Below, one piece after another: positions 20,720 to 32,770 of a stretch of DNA of 64,000 nt. A program made the position numbers and the translations under genes. A model generated the notes under the pieces. That model made no database searches, had not been told where the DNA came from, and was given only the letters and a program-made list of their open reading frames with translations. The DNA lies in contig BSBM01000140.1 of NCBI GenBank assembly GCA_027924585.1, forward strand, positions 9,039,001 to 9,103,000. Direction: 5' to 3'. The DNA is from Larix kaempferi. Taxonomy: Eukaryota; Streptophyta; Pinopsida; Pinales; Pinaceae. Within the stretch, counting starts at the first letter, position 1, and every line of letters starts with the position of its first letter.

Positions 20720-23503
20720 TAGCCTGAAAGAAGGCATGATATGGCATGTATGACACTTGTTGCACTTATGATGCTAGGGATTGATATAGAAAAAACCAGT
20801 CATCGTAGCACTTTCGCTATCAATCCGTTTTGGCGAAGGTTTCGTATCTGAAAATTTTACAGGTCGAAGAAAAGATCCCCATGTACCTTGTGTCCAAAGG
20901 ACAACCTCTAATTCGTTGTACTTTGTGATTTATGATCTGTACAATATAGGGTTTCGGCCTCTTCCAGATCTGAGTCAAAATCAAGTGACCTTGGGAAAAA
21001 GGTCATAACTTGGGATAGGAAGCTCCAAATGAAATTTCATAAAAAGTGACAGGTAGAACATAGACTGTACTATCTCAGGAAAAACGGTCCGAGGCCGAAG
21101 TTGAACCAGTGACACGTGGCACTCCGTACACGTTCGCTCTCCTGTATTATCCCATAAACAGGTCACGTTGCGAAACTTGTAACAACTCTCTCTCAGAGAA
21201 TCCAATTGAGGTCAGACCTATTGGGATGGAAATATAATAGGTCGAGCTATCTCAGGAAACATTTTCAGACCCTATGGATCGACAAGTTCAGAGTTACACC
21301 AGAAACAATCAGGTACATATATCTGTCAAAACAGAATTATTTTTTAGTACCTTCATTCATGGCTTCCGGAATTTAGGGCTTCAGAGAAAGTTGGAATTTT
21401 TGTAATCGGAGACCACGGCTGGATGCTACTCATCAAAATTGAAAATTAGAGACTAAGATCAGATTTTTTGGTTGGGCATAAGGCCAGGCTTGATCAAACC
21501 TCATTTCGGGACTTTGATCGGAAAGATGGAAAATTAGGGCTTCTGCAAAAATTGGAATTTTGGAAATCTGTGACCACAGCTGGAAGCTCCTCAGAAAAAT
21601 CGAAGCTTAGAGTTTTGAATCAAATATTTTGGTTGGGTGAAGCTCCTGGAAACTCAAACCCTAATTTAGGGTCCTCCCTAGTGAATCCGGAAATCTAAAA
21701 GGCAATTTCGAGGGGTGAAACTTTGCAATTTTCAAATTCTGAATATACCAACTTGATCAGCGCATCAAGGCACATATTTCTATCCTTTCGGAAGTTTGAA
21801 ATTCAAAGTTTGAATTTTTGGGGTTTCTTTTACAAACCCTAATCCAGCTCCAGGTCCAGTTCCTGCAAATCAAGTGGATTGGTTTAATCCTAGAAGAGGA
21901 TGAATTGGTCACCTGCATAAGTGAAGAAGTTCCTGTTTCAGAGGGAGATGAGGCTAAGGCCTTACATAAGAAGATTACAAGAAATCTTGATAGGTATGGC
22001 TTACAGGTATGTTTCATGGTTAATTTTATCATATGTTTGTCTTCATATCATTACAGTACAATCTTGATTAATTAATAGACTTGTCGTATCACCTTAATAG
22101 AAGATATTCATTGATTAAGGTTTTGACACTTATGAATGTCCTAATGTATTGTGATGTTGTATGAGGTTTATGTTGTTCGCTAACATAAAAGGTACACCAA
22201 GAAAGACAAATCATGTTCTACTTCAAGAACATATGATCATGGTGACATGAAGACAAAGATTCATCCATTGTCATGGATCACATCAAAGATCTACTTTCGA
22301 GGTATGTATAACTTGGTCCTATAATGGTTAACCTATGAGACATGCAGGTTAGTAGCACAAGTCACTGAAGAGAACCAGAAGACATTATGCGGGTATCTTA
22401 GACATAACTAGCTAGCATGCTAATCCAGGTATGTTTTTCCTATATCAAGCTAGAATCCTACCTTGTGTTAAGATCTTATACTATTATTGAGAATGATTAT
22501 TCATGAAGTCATAGGTTTGAATAGTCATGGTTGTATACATATTATGTTTCTTACCATAATTGATGATATGACTAACCAGAAGAATCATGAAGGTATAGGT
22601 TTGAGTAATCACGGCTTTATGCATTGATGATTTAACTAATCAGAAGATTCCTATGATCAAATAAGAATATGCATGAGTAAAAGAAGACTTCCCTGAAACC
22701 TTGAATACTAATGTTTATTATCTGTGAATGATCATGACTATACATGTTTAAGATTATTGTGTTTTGATAGTATTAAGATTATACTAATAAATGTGTGATT
22801 ATGTATGAGACCTCAAGGATAACACAATGATGATACTGATAAGCATGCATAGTGATTAAGGATGGATGTAAGTTCAAGAACAGGTAATCCAGGAAGCAAA
22901 GATCAAGAGGGAGCACACTCCAGTTGTTCCTGCAAGAAAGCAAAGGAGCACACTTCAGTAGTTTCTCCAAGGATGTAGATATTCAGAGGGAATTGACCAT
23001 CTTTCTACATTCCACAACAGAAAGGTGTAAAAGAAGCTACTTCAGCAGCTCCTGCAAGGAAGCAAAGACTCAGAGGGAGTCCACCCAGCAACCAAACAAA
23101 GATAAGTATTTGAATTGTCATTTCTTACATAATGTTATTCAATGATGTATATGCTTATGTTCCTAGAATTAGGTTGTGTATTATGCATATTAGAATAGTT
23201 GCATTGATGAACAGTATACTACTAATATACATGGGTAAGTGGCCTATGGAACTGTACAACATTCCATTGCTACTTATCTAGAATGAAACCTCTTTGCTGA
23301 CATGTTAGGAGTTGTGCACACTCTTAACAATGTTCTAGTAGAGATTGGAAGGCATCTAGAAAGCTACGGAATATGGATAAATGTTGTATTGAAGCATTGG
23401 CTAAGATAATTGCATGACTGTATGACATATTTATTTATGTGTAATAATTTGTTCTGAAAACTATGAGATGTTTTCTAATCATGCAATTTAACTTGTTGTG
23501 TAG
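20720..23503 (+). other. Copia-2 5' internal region, intron-like, no long ORF
   Basis: About 2.8 kb collinear with the same region of Copia-1. Three donor-like sites read ttacag|GTATGT (22007), ttcgag|GTATGT (22302) and atccag|GTATGT (22429). Acceptor-like sites are catgcag (22341-22347) and tgtgtag (ending 23503), the last with a ttctaat branch-like motif 24 bp upstream and pol-like codons right after it. Between them lie short protein-like stretches, for example one with ISEEVPVSEGDEAKALHKK (about 21910-21970). Two related ~150-bp units lie in 21390-21690. A recognisable gag is missing. The region may be an intron-split gag, a captured genomic fragment, or decay. Confidence 0.55.
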
Positions 23504-24987
23504 GAAAGATCGTATACCATCACCTACAAAAGAAGGACTACAACATTTGTTCAACAACAAAGTTATCTATTGAAAATATTGAAGATATTGAAGTTCCCGG
23601 GATTTTGGAAGAATGCCATGATCGAGGAGTACCAATCGATCATGAAGATGTTTGGGATGCAGTCCCAAGACCTGAAGGGGAGTCTGTAGTGACTTCCAAG
23701 AGGATCTACAAGATCAAGCATGCTGCAGGTGGTAGCATAGAGACTTTTGCTCCTGTAGCCAAATACACTTCCATTAAATCAGTACTTGCTCTGGCTGCAG
23801 TGATGAAGAGGAAGATACACTTTCTTGAATGGTGTAGTTGAAGAAGAAGTGTATGTGGTGTAGCTACTTGGTTCTGAGACACATGACAGGGACTCATATA
23901 TGTGCAGAACTTGGTATGGTAGGATAGACAGCTTTCTATCCAGTTTGGGCTTTACCAAGAGTAAAGCGGATTCCAACCTTTACTACAAGGTTGAGGAAGG
24001 CAATCCAGTGATACTACTTTTGTATATGGATGACCTGTTTGTAACAGGTGAGGATAGATTGATTGCCGACATGCAGCGGAAGCTTGCTGCCGAGTTCGAG
24101 TTGAAGAACTTGGGGATGATGCACTATTTTTTTTTGGCATGGAGGTGTGGCAGAGTGTAGATGGAATCTTCCTTGGAAAAGGGAAGTATGCAGTAGAGAT
24201 CCTGAAGAGGTTCGGGATGATGGACTGCAAGGCTATGGCCACACCTATGGCATCGAACCTGAAGCTTCTGTGTGATGCTTCATCTGATCTGGTTGATGTC
24301 ACTGTGTATCATCAAATGATTGGGTCCTTGATGTACCTAACGAACACGAGACCAGATATTTGCTTTGTGGTGAACACATTGAGCCAGTTCCTGACAAATC
24401 CAAGGAGTGTTCACCTGGTTGCTGTAAATCATATTCTGAGGTACCTGAAGGGTACGGTTGACTATGGGCTCAAGTATGACGTGAATCAAAAGTTTAACCC
24501 GCAGGGTTATGTTGATTCAGACTGGGCAGGCAGTGCTGCAGATAAGAAGAGCACTCCTGGGTGCTGCTTCGGTATGGGATCAGGTGTGATCTATTGGTTT
24601 AGCAGGAAGAAATCCTGCATAACACTGAGTACAACCGAGACAGAGTATGTTGCAGCATGTTCAACTAGTTGTGAGGCAGTATGGCTCCGGAAGCTACTGT
24701 CTGAGTTATTTGTTCTCCCGTTGGAGGCTACTGGTATCTTTTGTGACAACCAGAGTTGTGTGAAGCTGTCCGAGAACCCGGTGTTCCACGAAAGGTCGAA
24801 ACACATAGAGATTAAATATCACTATATCAGGGATATGGTACAGAGAGGAGCGGTGAAGCTCCTGTATGTTGCGACGGACGAGCAGATTGCAGATGTGCTG
24901 ATGAAGCCACTAACCAGAGTGAAGTTCGAGTACTTCAGAGAGAGGCTTGGTGTTCTTCAGATCGACGACACTTCGAGGAAGAAGTGA
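23504..24987 (+). pseudogene. Copia-2 pol remnant (RT-RNase H)
   Basis: Open pieces in order. 23605-23841 is the RT start (VWDAVPRPEGESVVTSKRIY), but the segment between GGSIE and TFAPVAKY is about 66 bp shorter than in Copia-1. About 23900-24160 carries WYGRIDSFLSSLG and the catalytic box LLYMDDLFVTG. 24139-24987 (282 codons) holds the thumb and RNase H with DSDW, EAVWLRKLL and FCDNQSC, ending DDTSRKK. Stops occur around 23840-23890, and a 9-T run at 24127-24135 shifts the frame where HYFFGMEV would be expected. No integrase domain is found upstream. Confidence 0.85.
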
Positions 24988-25535
24988 TGGACATATTTGT
25001 TGAAGCCATTCCAAGCATGTTGGAAGGAGGATCCTTCACATGGTTGTGGATGTCAGCGCTGGATGATGAGCATCGGGATGATGTTCTAGTTTCTGCTTTG
25101 TATGATCAGTTGGATCATTTATATGTATATGTATGTATGCATCATGTCGGATGCTTGGACCATGTATCTGTATATGTATCAGGTGGATACATTGTATGAT
25201 CAGGTAGATCATGTATGTTGATATGTATCATGTATTTGTATTTGTATCAAGTGGATACACTGTATGATCAGGTGGATCATGTATGATGATATGTATCAAG
25301 TAGATACTTGGTATGCATCGGGTGGATGCATTTTATGAGCAGGATGATCATGATGACGAGCTTCAGCGTGTTGCTCCAGATGATATGTATCAGGATGATA
25401 CAGTGATAATGATCAGTGTAATCATGAGCATCAGGATGATGCTTTGTGCGATGATGATCCGTTGGATCATGAGTATCAGGTTGATACTTGGAGGTCAGAG
25501 ATGATATGTGGTAGGTTGTGCAAATAGCATGTAAT
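24988..25535 (+). repeat. Copia-2 3' tail, part 1 (GATCA-rich repeats)
   Basis: Follows the pol stop. It is dense with gatcaggtggatcatgta / atgatatgtatca units of irregular period. It matches the reversed Copia-1 tail (6300-6860). It ends at the TSD of the nested Gypsy array. Confidence 0.8.
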
Positions 25536-25540
25536 CAGTC
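25536..25540. other. Left TSD of the Gypsy array (CAGTC)
   Basis: Same five bases at 36047-36051 on the far side of the array. There is no such duplication around the middle LTR. Confidence 0.9.
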
Positions 25541-26163
25541 TGATCCGGATTTTATGAGCAGAACGAAATGAATACAGATTATTATCAGATGCTTAACACA
25601 AAATAACAGAGATACAATAAAACTGGTTTTCTATTCAATAAGGAAATAAGCTAGAACTGTAAAATGCAGCGGAAAACAAGCTTGCTGGAATGGTGGAAGC
25701 TTATCTCTGAGAAGAGATGTGATGGCTGCACTCATTTCGCAAGAAGATGGTTACAACGAGGCTCTCAAGGCCTTTTACAATAAACAGGAATGTCAAAAAC
25801 CCTAGACATCCAAAAACCTAACCCTAGGAGATGAAGCGCCAAAAGTCATGTGGGCCCCGTTTGGGTAAGTTAGTACATCAACTTCCCGGGGTCGTAACTT
25901 TTGCATACGATCTCCGTTTGGGGTGCTCGGCAGCCCGTTACAAAGGTCTATCCGAGATTTACAACTTTTGACTAGGACCAAATGCATGCTGGAGGCAACC
26001 ATTTTGCCCCCCAAATCGCCAAAAAAGGTCGTTTAGGGCCTCAAAATGGCCCCGGAAGTTCAGGACCCGAAAAACTGCTAAAAATAGTACAATACCAAAA
26101 TTGCCATAAAACTGTTTTGAGCCAGTTGGAACGGTGGGTGGCCACCAATATCCACTTGGATCA
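25541..26163 (-). repeat. LTR A (outer, 3' LTR of unit 1)
   Basis: Begins tgatccggattttatgagc and ends ccacttggatca, giving a TGATCC...GGATCA terminal inverted repeat. It differs from B and C at scattered positions, for example ggaagc against ggcggc near 25700. Confidence 0.95.
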
Positions 26164-26176
26164 ATCCTCCCTCCTT
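26164..26176 (-). promoter_or_regulatory. PPT of Gypsy unit 1
   Basis: Minus-strand AAGGAGGGAGGAT directly abuts LTR A. Confidence 0.85.
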
Positions 26177-26228
26177 AGGAAGCAATGGTCTCCATTGCGT
26201 TGAGTTCCCCCATCAGATGAGGAAATTT

Positions 26229-27692
26229 CTACTGAATTTGGCCTTGGGTGAGCCACTTGCCTTGGTGCAGGAGCTGCCCTGCTTTGACAACTCGATAAAG
26301 TTGGATCCTTTGATGTCGAGTGCCCTTGATCTGTGTGTCTGCAATATGATCACTAGATGCTTGTTGTAGGCAGTTAGGGTTGAGCTCTGTTGGTGTCAAA
26401 TTCTCTGCTATCTCTGAGGTGTCTAATAGTGGTGGAAAATATGGCCGAAGGAGAGCCACGTTGAAGACTGGATGCAAACCAAGGAAGGGGGGAATGTTGA
26501 GCTCAAAAGCATTGTCACCCACCTCCTTGATGATGGTGTATGGCCCATAACGAAGTGGGCGAAGCTTTCGATGGGGCCCTGTAAGGCGTTCTTTCTGCAA
26601 ATGCAACCAAACTTTGTCGCCCACCTGAAACTTATGTGGCACCCGATGTTGATCATGGCGCTGCTTGTACTTGGCATTAGACTTCTGTAGAATATCCTGA
26701 ACCTGTTGGCGGATATGCTAGATCCGTTCAATGAACCGGGTGGTTTTGTCAGCTTCTGGGGACGAGTCGACCGAGGTGGTCGCAAGGGGAAGTGCAACAT
26801 CCATGGGGCCCAATGGTTGGAATCCCAACCCCACCTGAAAGGGGCTGTGGCCAGTTGATCTATGCAGGGCTCGGTTGTAGCTATGTTGGACATAGGGGAG
26901 ACTCTCATCCCATGTGCGGGGATGTGTTGAATTGTATATGTGCAGTATATGTACGACCATCTGGTTGACGACCTCTGTTTTTCCATCGGTCTGGGGGTGG
27001 AAGGCAGTGGATTTGGTGAGCTTGGTATCCAGCAATGACCAGAGGCTTGACCAGAATGAGCTAAGGAACCGACTGTCACGGTCTGAGATAATGGTCTGTG
27101 GGATCCCAAAATGTACCCATACTCATTCAAAGAAGAGCTTGGCAGTGGCTTCTGCTGTGATGTTCTTCTTGCAAGCGGCTAGAATCGCCATCTTGGAAAA
27201 GTGATCAACAACCACAAAAACACAGTCATTTCCCCTCTTGGTGGACGGGAGGCCCGACATGTAGTCCATTGAGATGAATTCCCACGGCCTATCAGGAGTA
27301 GGCAGAGGGGTGTATAGGCCCTGTTTCTTAGTGGTCGGTTTGGCAATAGCGCAAGTGGTGCAGGACCTGATATACTTGCCGACATCCTATCGAAGTTTCG
27401 GCTAGTAGAAATGTTTCTGCAACACTGCCACTGTCTTTTCGATGCCAAAGTGTCCTGCCACCCGACTGTAGTGAGCTTCCCAAATCAGCTTTGCGCGCTC
27501 TCTTGATGGAACGCAGAGATGGCCCAGACGACACAACAACCCGTCCTGAAGATGGAAATTAGAAACCACTGAGTTGGTGCCCAACATTTGATAGGTGGCG
27601 GAGAAGTCAGGGTCTGTCTCATAGAGGTGGGGCCAACCGGAGGTCTCGTGGCCGCAAGAGTCTAGCACCGTGGTAAGTGCCGCGACTGGAGG
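26229..27692 (-). pseudogene. Unit 1 integrase region
   Basis: Minus-strand pieces include the HHCC zinc-binding start (27668-27402, with HYSRVAGHFGIEKT), followed by two TAG stops near 27395. The catalytic core comes next, with MDYMSGLPSTKRGND and VVVDHFSKM; then a stop near 27123; then ISDRDSRF and a piece from 27035 with HPQTDGKTEVVNQ. The C-terminal GPY/F-type segment is 26642-26229 (VWLHLQKERL, LRPLRYGPYTI). The D, D, E residues are present but lie in interrupted sequence. A chromodomain-like end is at best a trace. Confidence 0.85.
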
Positions 27693-28495
27693 TCAACTGA
27701 GGCAGTCAGCAACTCGGTTGGTACTCCCTGTTTTATATTTGATGTTGAGGTGGAACTGTAGTAAATATGTTGACCACTTCTGATGGCGGTCATTCTGCAA
27801 CTTTCCTTGGGTCTGCATGAACTGCAGTGGCTTGTGATCAGTGTGGATGACTGTCTCCTTCCCAAGAATGTAATGTCTCCACTGGCGGCAGGCTTGTACA
27901 ATGAAGTACATTTCTTTGTCGTAGGTAGGGTACTTGCGGACAGCATCTGATAGTGTCTCACTATGATATGCCACGGGGTGGCCGTGTTGAGTGAGAACGG
28001 CGCCCACAGCATAATCTGAAGCATCTATCTCGATCTCAAAGGGATGTTGCAGGTTCGGTAATGAGAGTACCGGCGATGAGCACAAACGCTTCTTCAAGTC
28101 ATCGAAGGCTTGTTGTTGGGACAGGCCCCACACAAATTTTTCCTTACCACCACCCCTGGTCACTTGGCTGAGGGCCCATGCGATATGAGAGAATCCCAGC
28201 ACGAACCTGCGATAGAAATTGGCGAGGCCCAAGAAGCTCCGAAGTTCTGTGAGTGTGGTTGGGGCTGGCCAGTCACGAATGACCTGGATCTTGGCTGGAT
28301 CCACATGCACACCATGTCGATCAACGATGTAGCCTAAGTAATGGATCTTGTCCATGCCGAAGGAGCATTTTTCCAAGTTTGCATATAGTTTGTGCTTCCG
28401 CAGGGTGTGCAGAACCTGCTGAATATGCTGCAAGTGTTCCTCCCAAGTCTTGCTGTAGATGAGGATGTCATCCAAGTACACCACTACAAAATTGT
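27693..28495 (-). pseudogene. Unit 1 RT C-terminal half and RNase H
   Basis: It resumes in a different frame from the upstream RT piece. It begins with [15 protein letters not shown], so the catalytic YLDD lies just after the frameshift near 28490. RNase H motifs follow (EIDASDYAVGAVL, YDKEMYFIVQAC, VIHTDHKPLQF). It ends at TGA 27693 in NRVADCLS; unit 2 has an Arg codon there, so this is a CGA-to-TGA change. Confidence 0.9.
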
Positions 28496-29875
28496 TGGTG
28501 AAATGAAAGGTCGAAGGATATCGTCCATCATCCTCATAAAAGTTGTTGGAGCATTTGTCAAACCAAAAGGCATGACCAGCCATTCAAAAAGACCTTCTTT
28601 TGACTTGAAGGCAGTCTTCCATACATCTGTCTGTTCTATTGGGACCTGGTGGTAGCTAGACTTCAGATCAATCTTACTGAAGTATTTGGCCCCCGTGAGC
28701 TGATCAAGGAGGTCGTCGGTTCGGGGAATCGGGTACCGGTTACAGACTGTGATTTTATTCAGGGCCCGGTAATCAATGCAGAGTCGCCAGGTCCCATCTT
28801 TCTTCTGCACCAGCACGATTGGGCTCCCACAAGGTGATGAACTGGGACGGATGTGCCCCTTGTGGAGCAATTCTTGGATCTGCCTATTGATCTCCTCATT
28901 TTCCAACAGAGAGCGGCGATAGACTGGCCCATTGGGTAGCGGTGCGCCTAGGGTCAGATCGATGGGATGCTTTACCTGGCAGTGCAGAGGTACCCCGGCC
29001 GGAGAGGAGATGATATCTGAGTATCCTTCCACCACCTTATCCACTTGCTTCTGTTGTGTGGATAGATCGGTCATGGAGGTCCGGGATGTGGCTGTGATCT
29101 TTCTTTCACTCTGAGAGCGAATCACGAAGAAGACAAATTTCTCGGTCTGAGAGATGACCTTCCTGCATTGCTTGGCGGAGATCAAGGAAATAGTACTAGG
29201 AGGGACTGCCTCGGGTATCCTGTACAATTTCTTGTTCAAAGAAATAATAACACTACGAGGCCTAGACTCATATACAGCATGACATTTCCATAAATAAGGT
29301 TGGCCCAAAAGAACATCTGAAACTTTGAGAGGAGCAACATCACACAATACCTCGTCCTTGAAGGGCTTGATGCCGTATGGCAGTCGGCACTGTTGGCTGA
29401 CGCGGAGAACGCTTCCTTTGCGGAGCCATCCAATGGTGTAGGGTTGTGGGTGCGGCGTTGTCGGCAGGGCCAGGCGTTTGACGACCTCTGCTGAGATGAG
29501 ATTCTTCTGGCTACCGCTATCAACGATGAAGTGCAGCGGGGTTCCTTTTACCCACATCTGTGAATGGAAGAGGCGTTCTCCTTCTTCTGGCTCGTCTGGT
29601 TCATCAGGCTGGAGCTTGGTGGTAGCAATGGTGGCACTGGGTTCCGCGTCAATGATCCATCTTCCCCTTTCTAGTTCGGACTCAGATTCAGAACCCGCAT
29701 CTGATTCAGATGCTTTCACTTCGGCCACCAGCGACTGCTTTGAGCAGCAATCAGCAGTGTTATGCCAAGGGATCTTATGGAAGTCGCACCACTTCTCGAT
29801 ATCTTTCTTTGTTTTTCCGGTGTCCTTCTTTGCTTGCGGCTTGGACTGGTTGTCCTGATATTGTCCATCTTTGCT
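28484..29875 (-). pseudogene. Unit 1 gag C-terminus, protease and RT N-terminal half
   Basis: In frame with gag but after an in-frame TAG (29876-29878). In order: [15 protein letters not shown], a gag CCHC-like finger common in plant Gypsy elements; the protease with [14 protein letters not shown]; an LLGQPYLW block; and RT with [29 protein letters not shown] and [12 protein letters not shown]. It stops at 28484, five codons after RPF, where a 1-base shift moves the YLDD box to another frame. Confidence 0.9.
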
Positions 29876-30739
29876 CTATCCTTTATTCTGTGGGTTGGGG
29901 CCGCCCTTTCCTGTCTTTTGCTGTGAAGGGTTCCCAGGCCCAAATTGCCGTGTCTTTTGTTTGAGCTTCTGCTCTATTTTGACGGCATATCGGTAGGCCA
30001 CGCCCAAGGAAGAGATGTCCAGAAATTCCATTTCAGTCTGGATGTATCTATGCAAACCACTGCGATACTTGAGCACCAGATGTCGCTTTGAATCTTTGAT
30101 ACCCAGCTTGGTGCGCAAGGTATGGAAGATATTTGTGAACTCTGGCACTGCTTGGTCTCTTTCTTGTCGCAGTGTGGTCCACTTGGTATACAAGTCGTCA
30201 TAACTTCCAACATGGTAGTATTGTTCCTTAATAGCATCCCTGAAGGATTCCCAGGTGGCCGTGACTAAAAATAATGAGGCTTCTTTTGTGTCCTTTTGCT
30301 CGCAGAATGTTTCCCACCAATCTTTGACATGGGGAACGGCTTTGAGGAGAGCAAAAGTAATCTTCTCTTTATTCGAAAAGTTATGGACAGAAAAATACCC
30401 TTCTAGTAGATTCAACCACTTATCTACAGCATCTGCGTCTATCTGTCCTTCAAATATAGGAATATCGAAGTTGATTTGTACCTTGAAGGGGGCGGCGCCT
30501 CTGCTCGAGGAAGATGCGTCGCTTGTTGGTAGTCGCCGAAGGATTTGCGCAAAATTATCCATCATCTCGTTCCTCTGATGCGTGAGGGCTTCCTCAAGCA
30601 ACATTTTGATAGGATCTCCTGTCCCGTCATCTTTCTTTTCTCCTGCCATGAGAGGTCGCTTGGGCGTGCAAGAGCTTTTGTCCTCAAGAGAAACAAGATC
30701 GAGACCCAATTCTTTGTACCCTGACCTCGTTGGGGACAT
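29876..30739 (-). CDS. Unit 1 gag
   Basis: A 287-codon ORF with ATG at 30739, 25 bases after the PBS. It encodes a retrotransposon gag domain: [51 protein letters not shown] and [20 protein letters not shown]. It ends PQNKG at a TAG, after which the same frame continues into a zinc-finger-like segment and protease. This is either a mutation or a site where read-through would make gag-pol. The product would be the capsid protein. Confidence 0.85.
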   Translation of the reverse strand: MSPTRSGYKELGLDLVSLEDKSSCTPKRPLMAGEKKDDGTGDPIKMLLEEALTHQRNEMMDNFAQILRRLPTSDASSSSRGAAPFKVQINFDIPIFEGQIDADAVDKWLNLLEGYFSVHNFSNKEKITFALLKAVPHVKDWWETFCEQKDTKEASLFLVTATWESFRDAIKEQYYHVGSYDDLYTKWTTLRQERDQAVPEFTNIFHTLRTKLGIKDSKRHLVLKYRSGLHRYIQTEMEFLDISSLGVAYRYAVKIEQKLKQKTRQFGPGNPSQQKTGKGGPNPQNKG

Positions 30740-30764
30740 GCATTAAGACGACAAGGAGCAGACC

Positions 30765-30776
30765 GCTCTGATACCA
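30765..30776 (-). promoter_or_regulatory. PBS of Gypsy unit 1
   Basis: Minus-strand TGGTATCAGAGC, one base inside LTR B. iMet tRNA type. Confidence 0.95.
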
Positions 30777-30777
30777 C

Positions 30778-31399
30778 TGATCCGTATTTTATGAGCAGAA
30801 CGAAATGAATACAGATTATTATCAGATGCTTAACACAAAATAACAGAGATACAGTAAAACTGGTTTTCTATTGAATAAGGAAATAAGCTAGAACTGTAAA
30901 ATGCAGCGGAAAACAAGCTTGCTGGAATGGTGGCGGCTTATCTCTGAGAAGAGATGTGACGGCTGTGCTCATTTCGCAAGAAGATGGTTACAATGAGGCT
31001 CTCAAGGCCTTTTACAATAAATAGGAATGTCAAAAACCCTAGACATCCAAAACCTAACCCTAGGAGATGAAGCGCCAAAAATCATGTGGGCCCCGTTTGG
31101 GTAAGTTAGTACATCAACTTCCCGGGGTCGTAACTTTTGCATATGATCTCCGTTTGGGGCGCCCGGCAGCCCGTTGGAAAGGTCTATTCGAGATTTATAA
31201 CTTTCGACTGGGGCCAAATGCATGCTGGAGGCAACCATTTGGCCCCCCAAATTGCCAAAAAAGGTCGTTTAGGGCCTCAAAATGGCCCCGAAAGTTCAGG
31301 ACCCGAAAAACTGCTAAAAATAGTACAATACAAAAATTGCCATAAAACTGTTTTGAGCCAGTTGGAACGGTGGGTGGCCACCAATATCCACCTGGATCA
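30778..31399 (-). repeat. LTR B (shared middle LTR)
   Basis: About 622 bp, tgatccgtatt...cctggatca. It is bounded by a PBS on the left and a PPT on the right, with no TSD at either junction. It is therefore shared by both units. Confidence 0.95.
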
Positions 31400-31412
31400 A
31401 TCCTCCCTCCTT
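31400..31412 (-). promoter_or_regulatory. PPT of Gypsy unit 2
   Basis: Minus-strand AAGGAGGGAGGAT, identical to the unit 1 PPT, abutting LTR B. Confidence 0.85.
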
Positions 31413-31464
31413 AGGAAGCAATGGTCTCCATTGCGTTGAGTTCCCCCATCAGATGAGGAAATTT

Positions 31465-32770
31465 CTACAGAATTTGGCCTTGGGTGAGCCACTTGCCTTG
31501 GTGCAGGAGTTGCCCTGCTTTGACAAATCGATAAAGCTGGATCCTTTGATGTCGAGTGCCCTTGATTTGTGTGTCTGCAATATGATCACTGGATGCTTGT
31601 TGTAGGCAGTCAGGGTTGAGCTCTATTGGTGTCAACTTCTCTGCTATCTCTGAGGTGTCTAATAGTGGTGGGAAATATGGCCGAAGGAGAGCCACGTTGA
31701 AGACTGGATGCAGACCAAGGAAGGGGGGAATGTTGAGCTCAAAAGCATTGTCACCCACCGCCTTGGTGATGGTGTACGGCCCATAACGGAGTGGGCGAAG
31801 CTTTCGATGGGGCCCTGTAAGGCATTCTTTCTACAAATGCAACTAAACTTTGTCGCCCACCTAAAACTTATGTGGCCCCCGATGTTGATCATGGCGCTAC
31901 TTGTACTTGGCATTAGACTTCTGTAGAATATCCTGAACCTGTTGGCGGATATGCTGGATCCGTTCAATGAACCGGGCGGCTTTGTCACCTTCTGGGGATG
32001 AGTCGGCCGAGGTGGTCGCAAGGCGAAGTGCAACATCCATGGGGCCCAATGGTTGGAATCCCAACCCCACCTGAAAGGGGCTGTGGCTAGTTGAGCTATG
32101 CAGGGCTCGGTTGTAGCTATGTTGGACATAGGGGAGACTCTCATCCCATGTGCGGGGGTGTGTTGAATTGTACATGCGCAGTATATGTACGACCATCCGG
32201 TTGACGACCTCTGTTTGTCCATCGGTCTGGGGGTGGAAGGCAGTGGATTTGGTGAGCTTGGTATCCAGCAGTGACCAGAGGCTTGACCAGAATGAGCTGA
32301 GGAACCGACTGTCACGGTCTGAGATAATGGTTTGTGGGATCCCAAAATGTACCATACTCGTTCAAAGAAGAGCTTGGCAGTGGCTTCTGCTGTGATGCTC
32401 TTCTTGCAAGCGGCTAGAATCGCCATCTTGGAAAAGCGATCAACAACCACAAAAACACAGTCGTTTCCCCTCTTGGTGGACGGGAGGCCCGACATGTAGT
32501 CCATTGAGATGGATTTCCACGGCCTATCAGGAGTAGGCAGAGGGGTGTATAGGCCCTGTTTCTTAGTGGTCGGTTTGGCAATAGCGCAAGCGGTGTAGGA
32601 CCTGATATACTTGCCGACATCTTGTCGAAGTTTCAGCTAGTAGAAATGTTTCTGCAACACTGCCACTGTCTTTTCGACGCCAAAGTGTCCTGCCACCCAA
32701 CTGTAGTGAGCTTCCCAAATCAGCTTCGCGCGCTCGTTGATGGAACGCAGAGATGGCCCAGACGACACAA
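31465..32770 (-). pseudogene. Unit 2 integrase region
   Basis: Same layout as unit 1. The HHCC region around 32760-32640 has a TAG at the same HFY-stop position as unit 1. The core starts in one frame (32504, MDYMSGLPSTKRGND, VVVDRFSKM). It changes frame near 32352, where one C is missing relative to unit 1, then continues 32355-31897 (ISDRDSRF, HPQTDGQTEVVNR). The C-terminal segment is 31758-31465. Confidence 0.85.

Noticed and set aside
26423-27130. 235-codon minus-strand ORF
   Set aside because: It is an out-of-frame reading of the unit 1 integrase; the true frame with HPQTDGKTEVVNQ is recognisable.
30765-30776. tRNA gene fragment
   Set aside because: The TGGTATCAGAGC motif here and at other LTR edges is a primer-binding site complementary to a tRNA end, not a tRNA gene.
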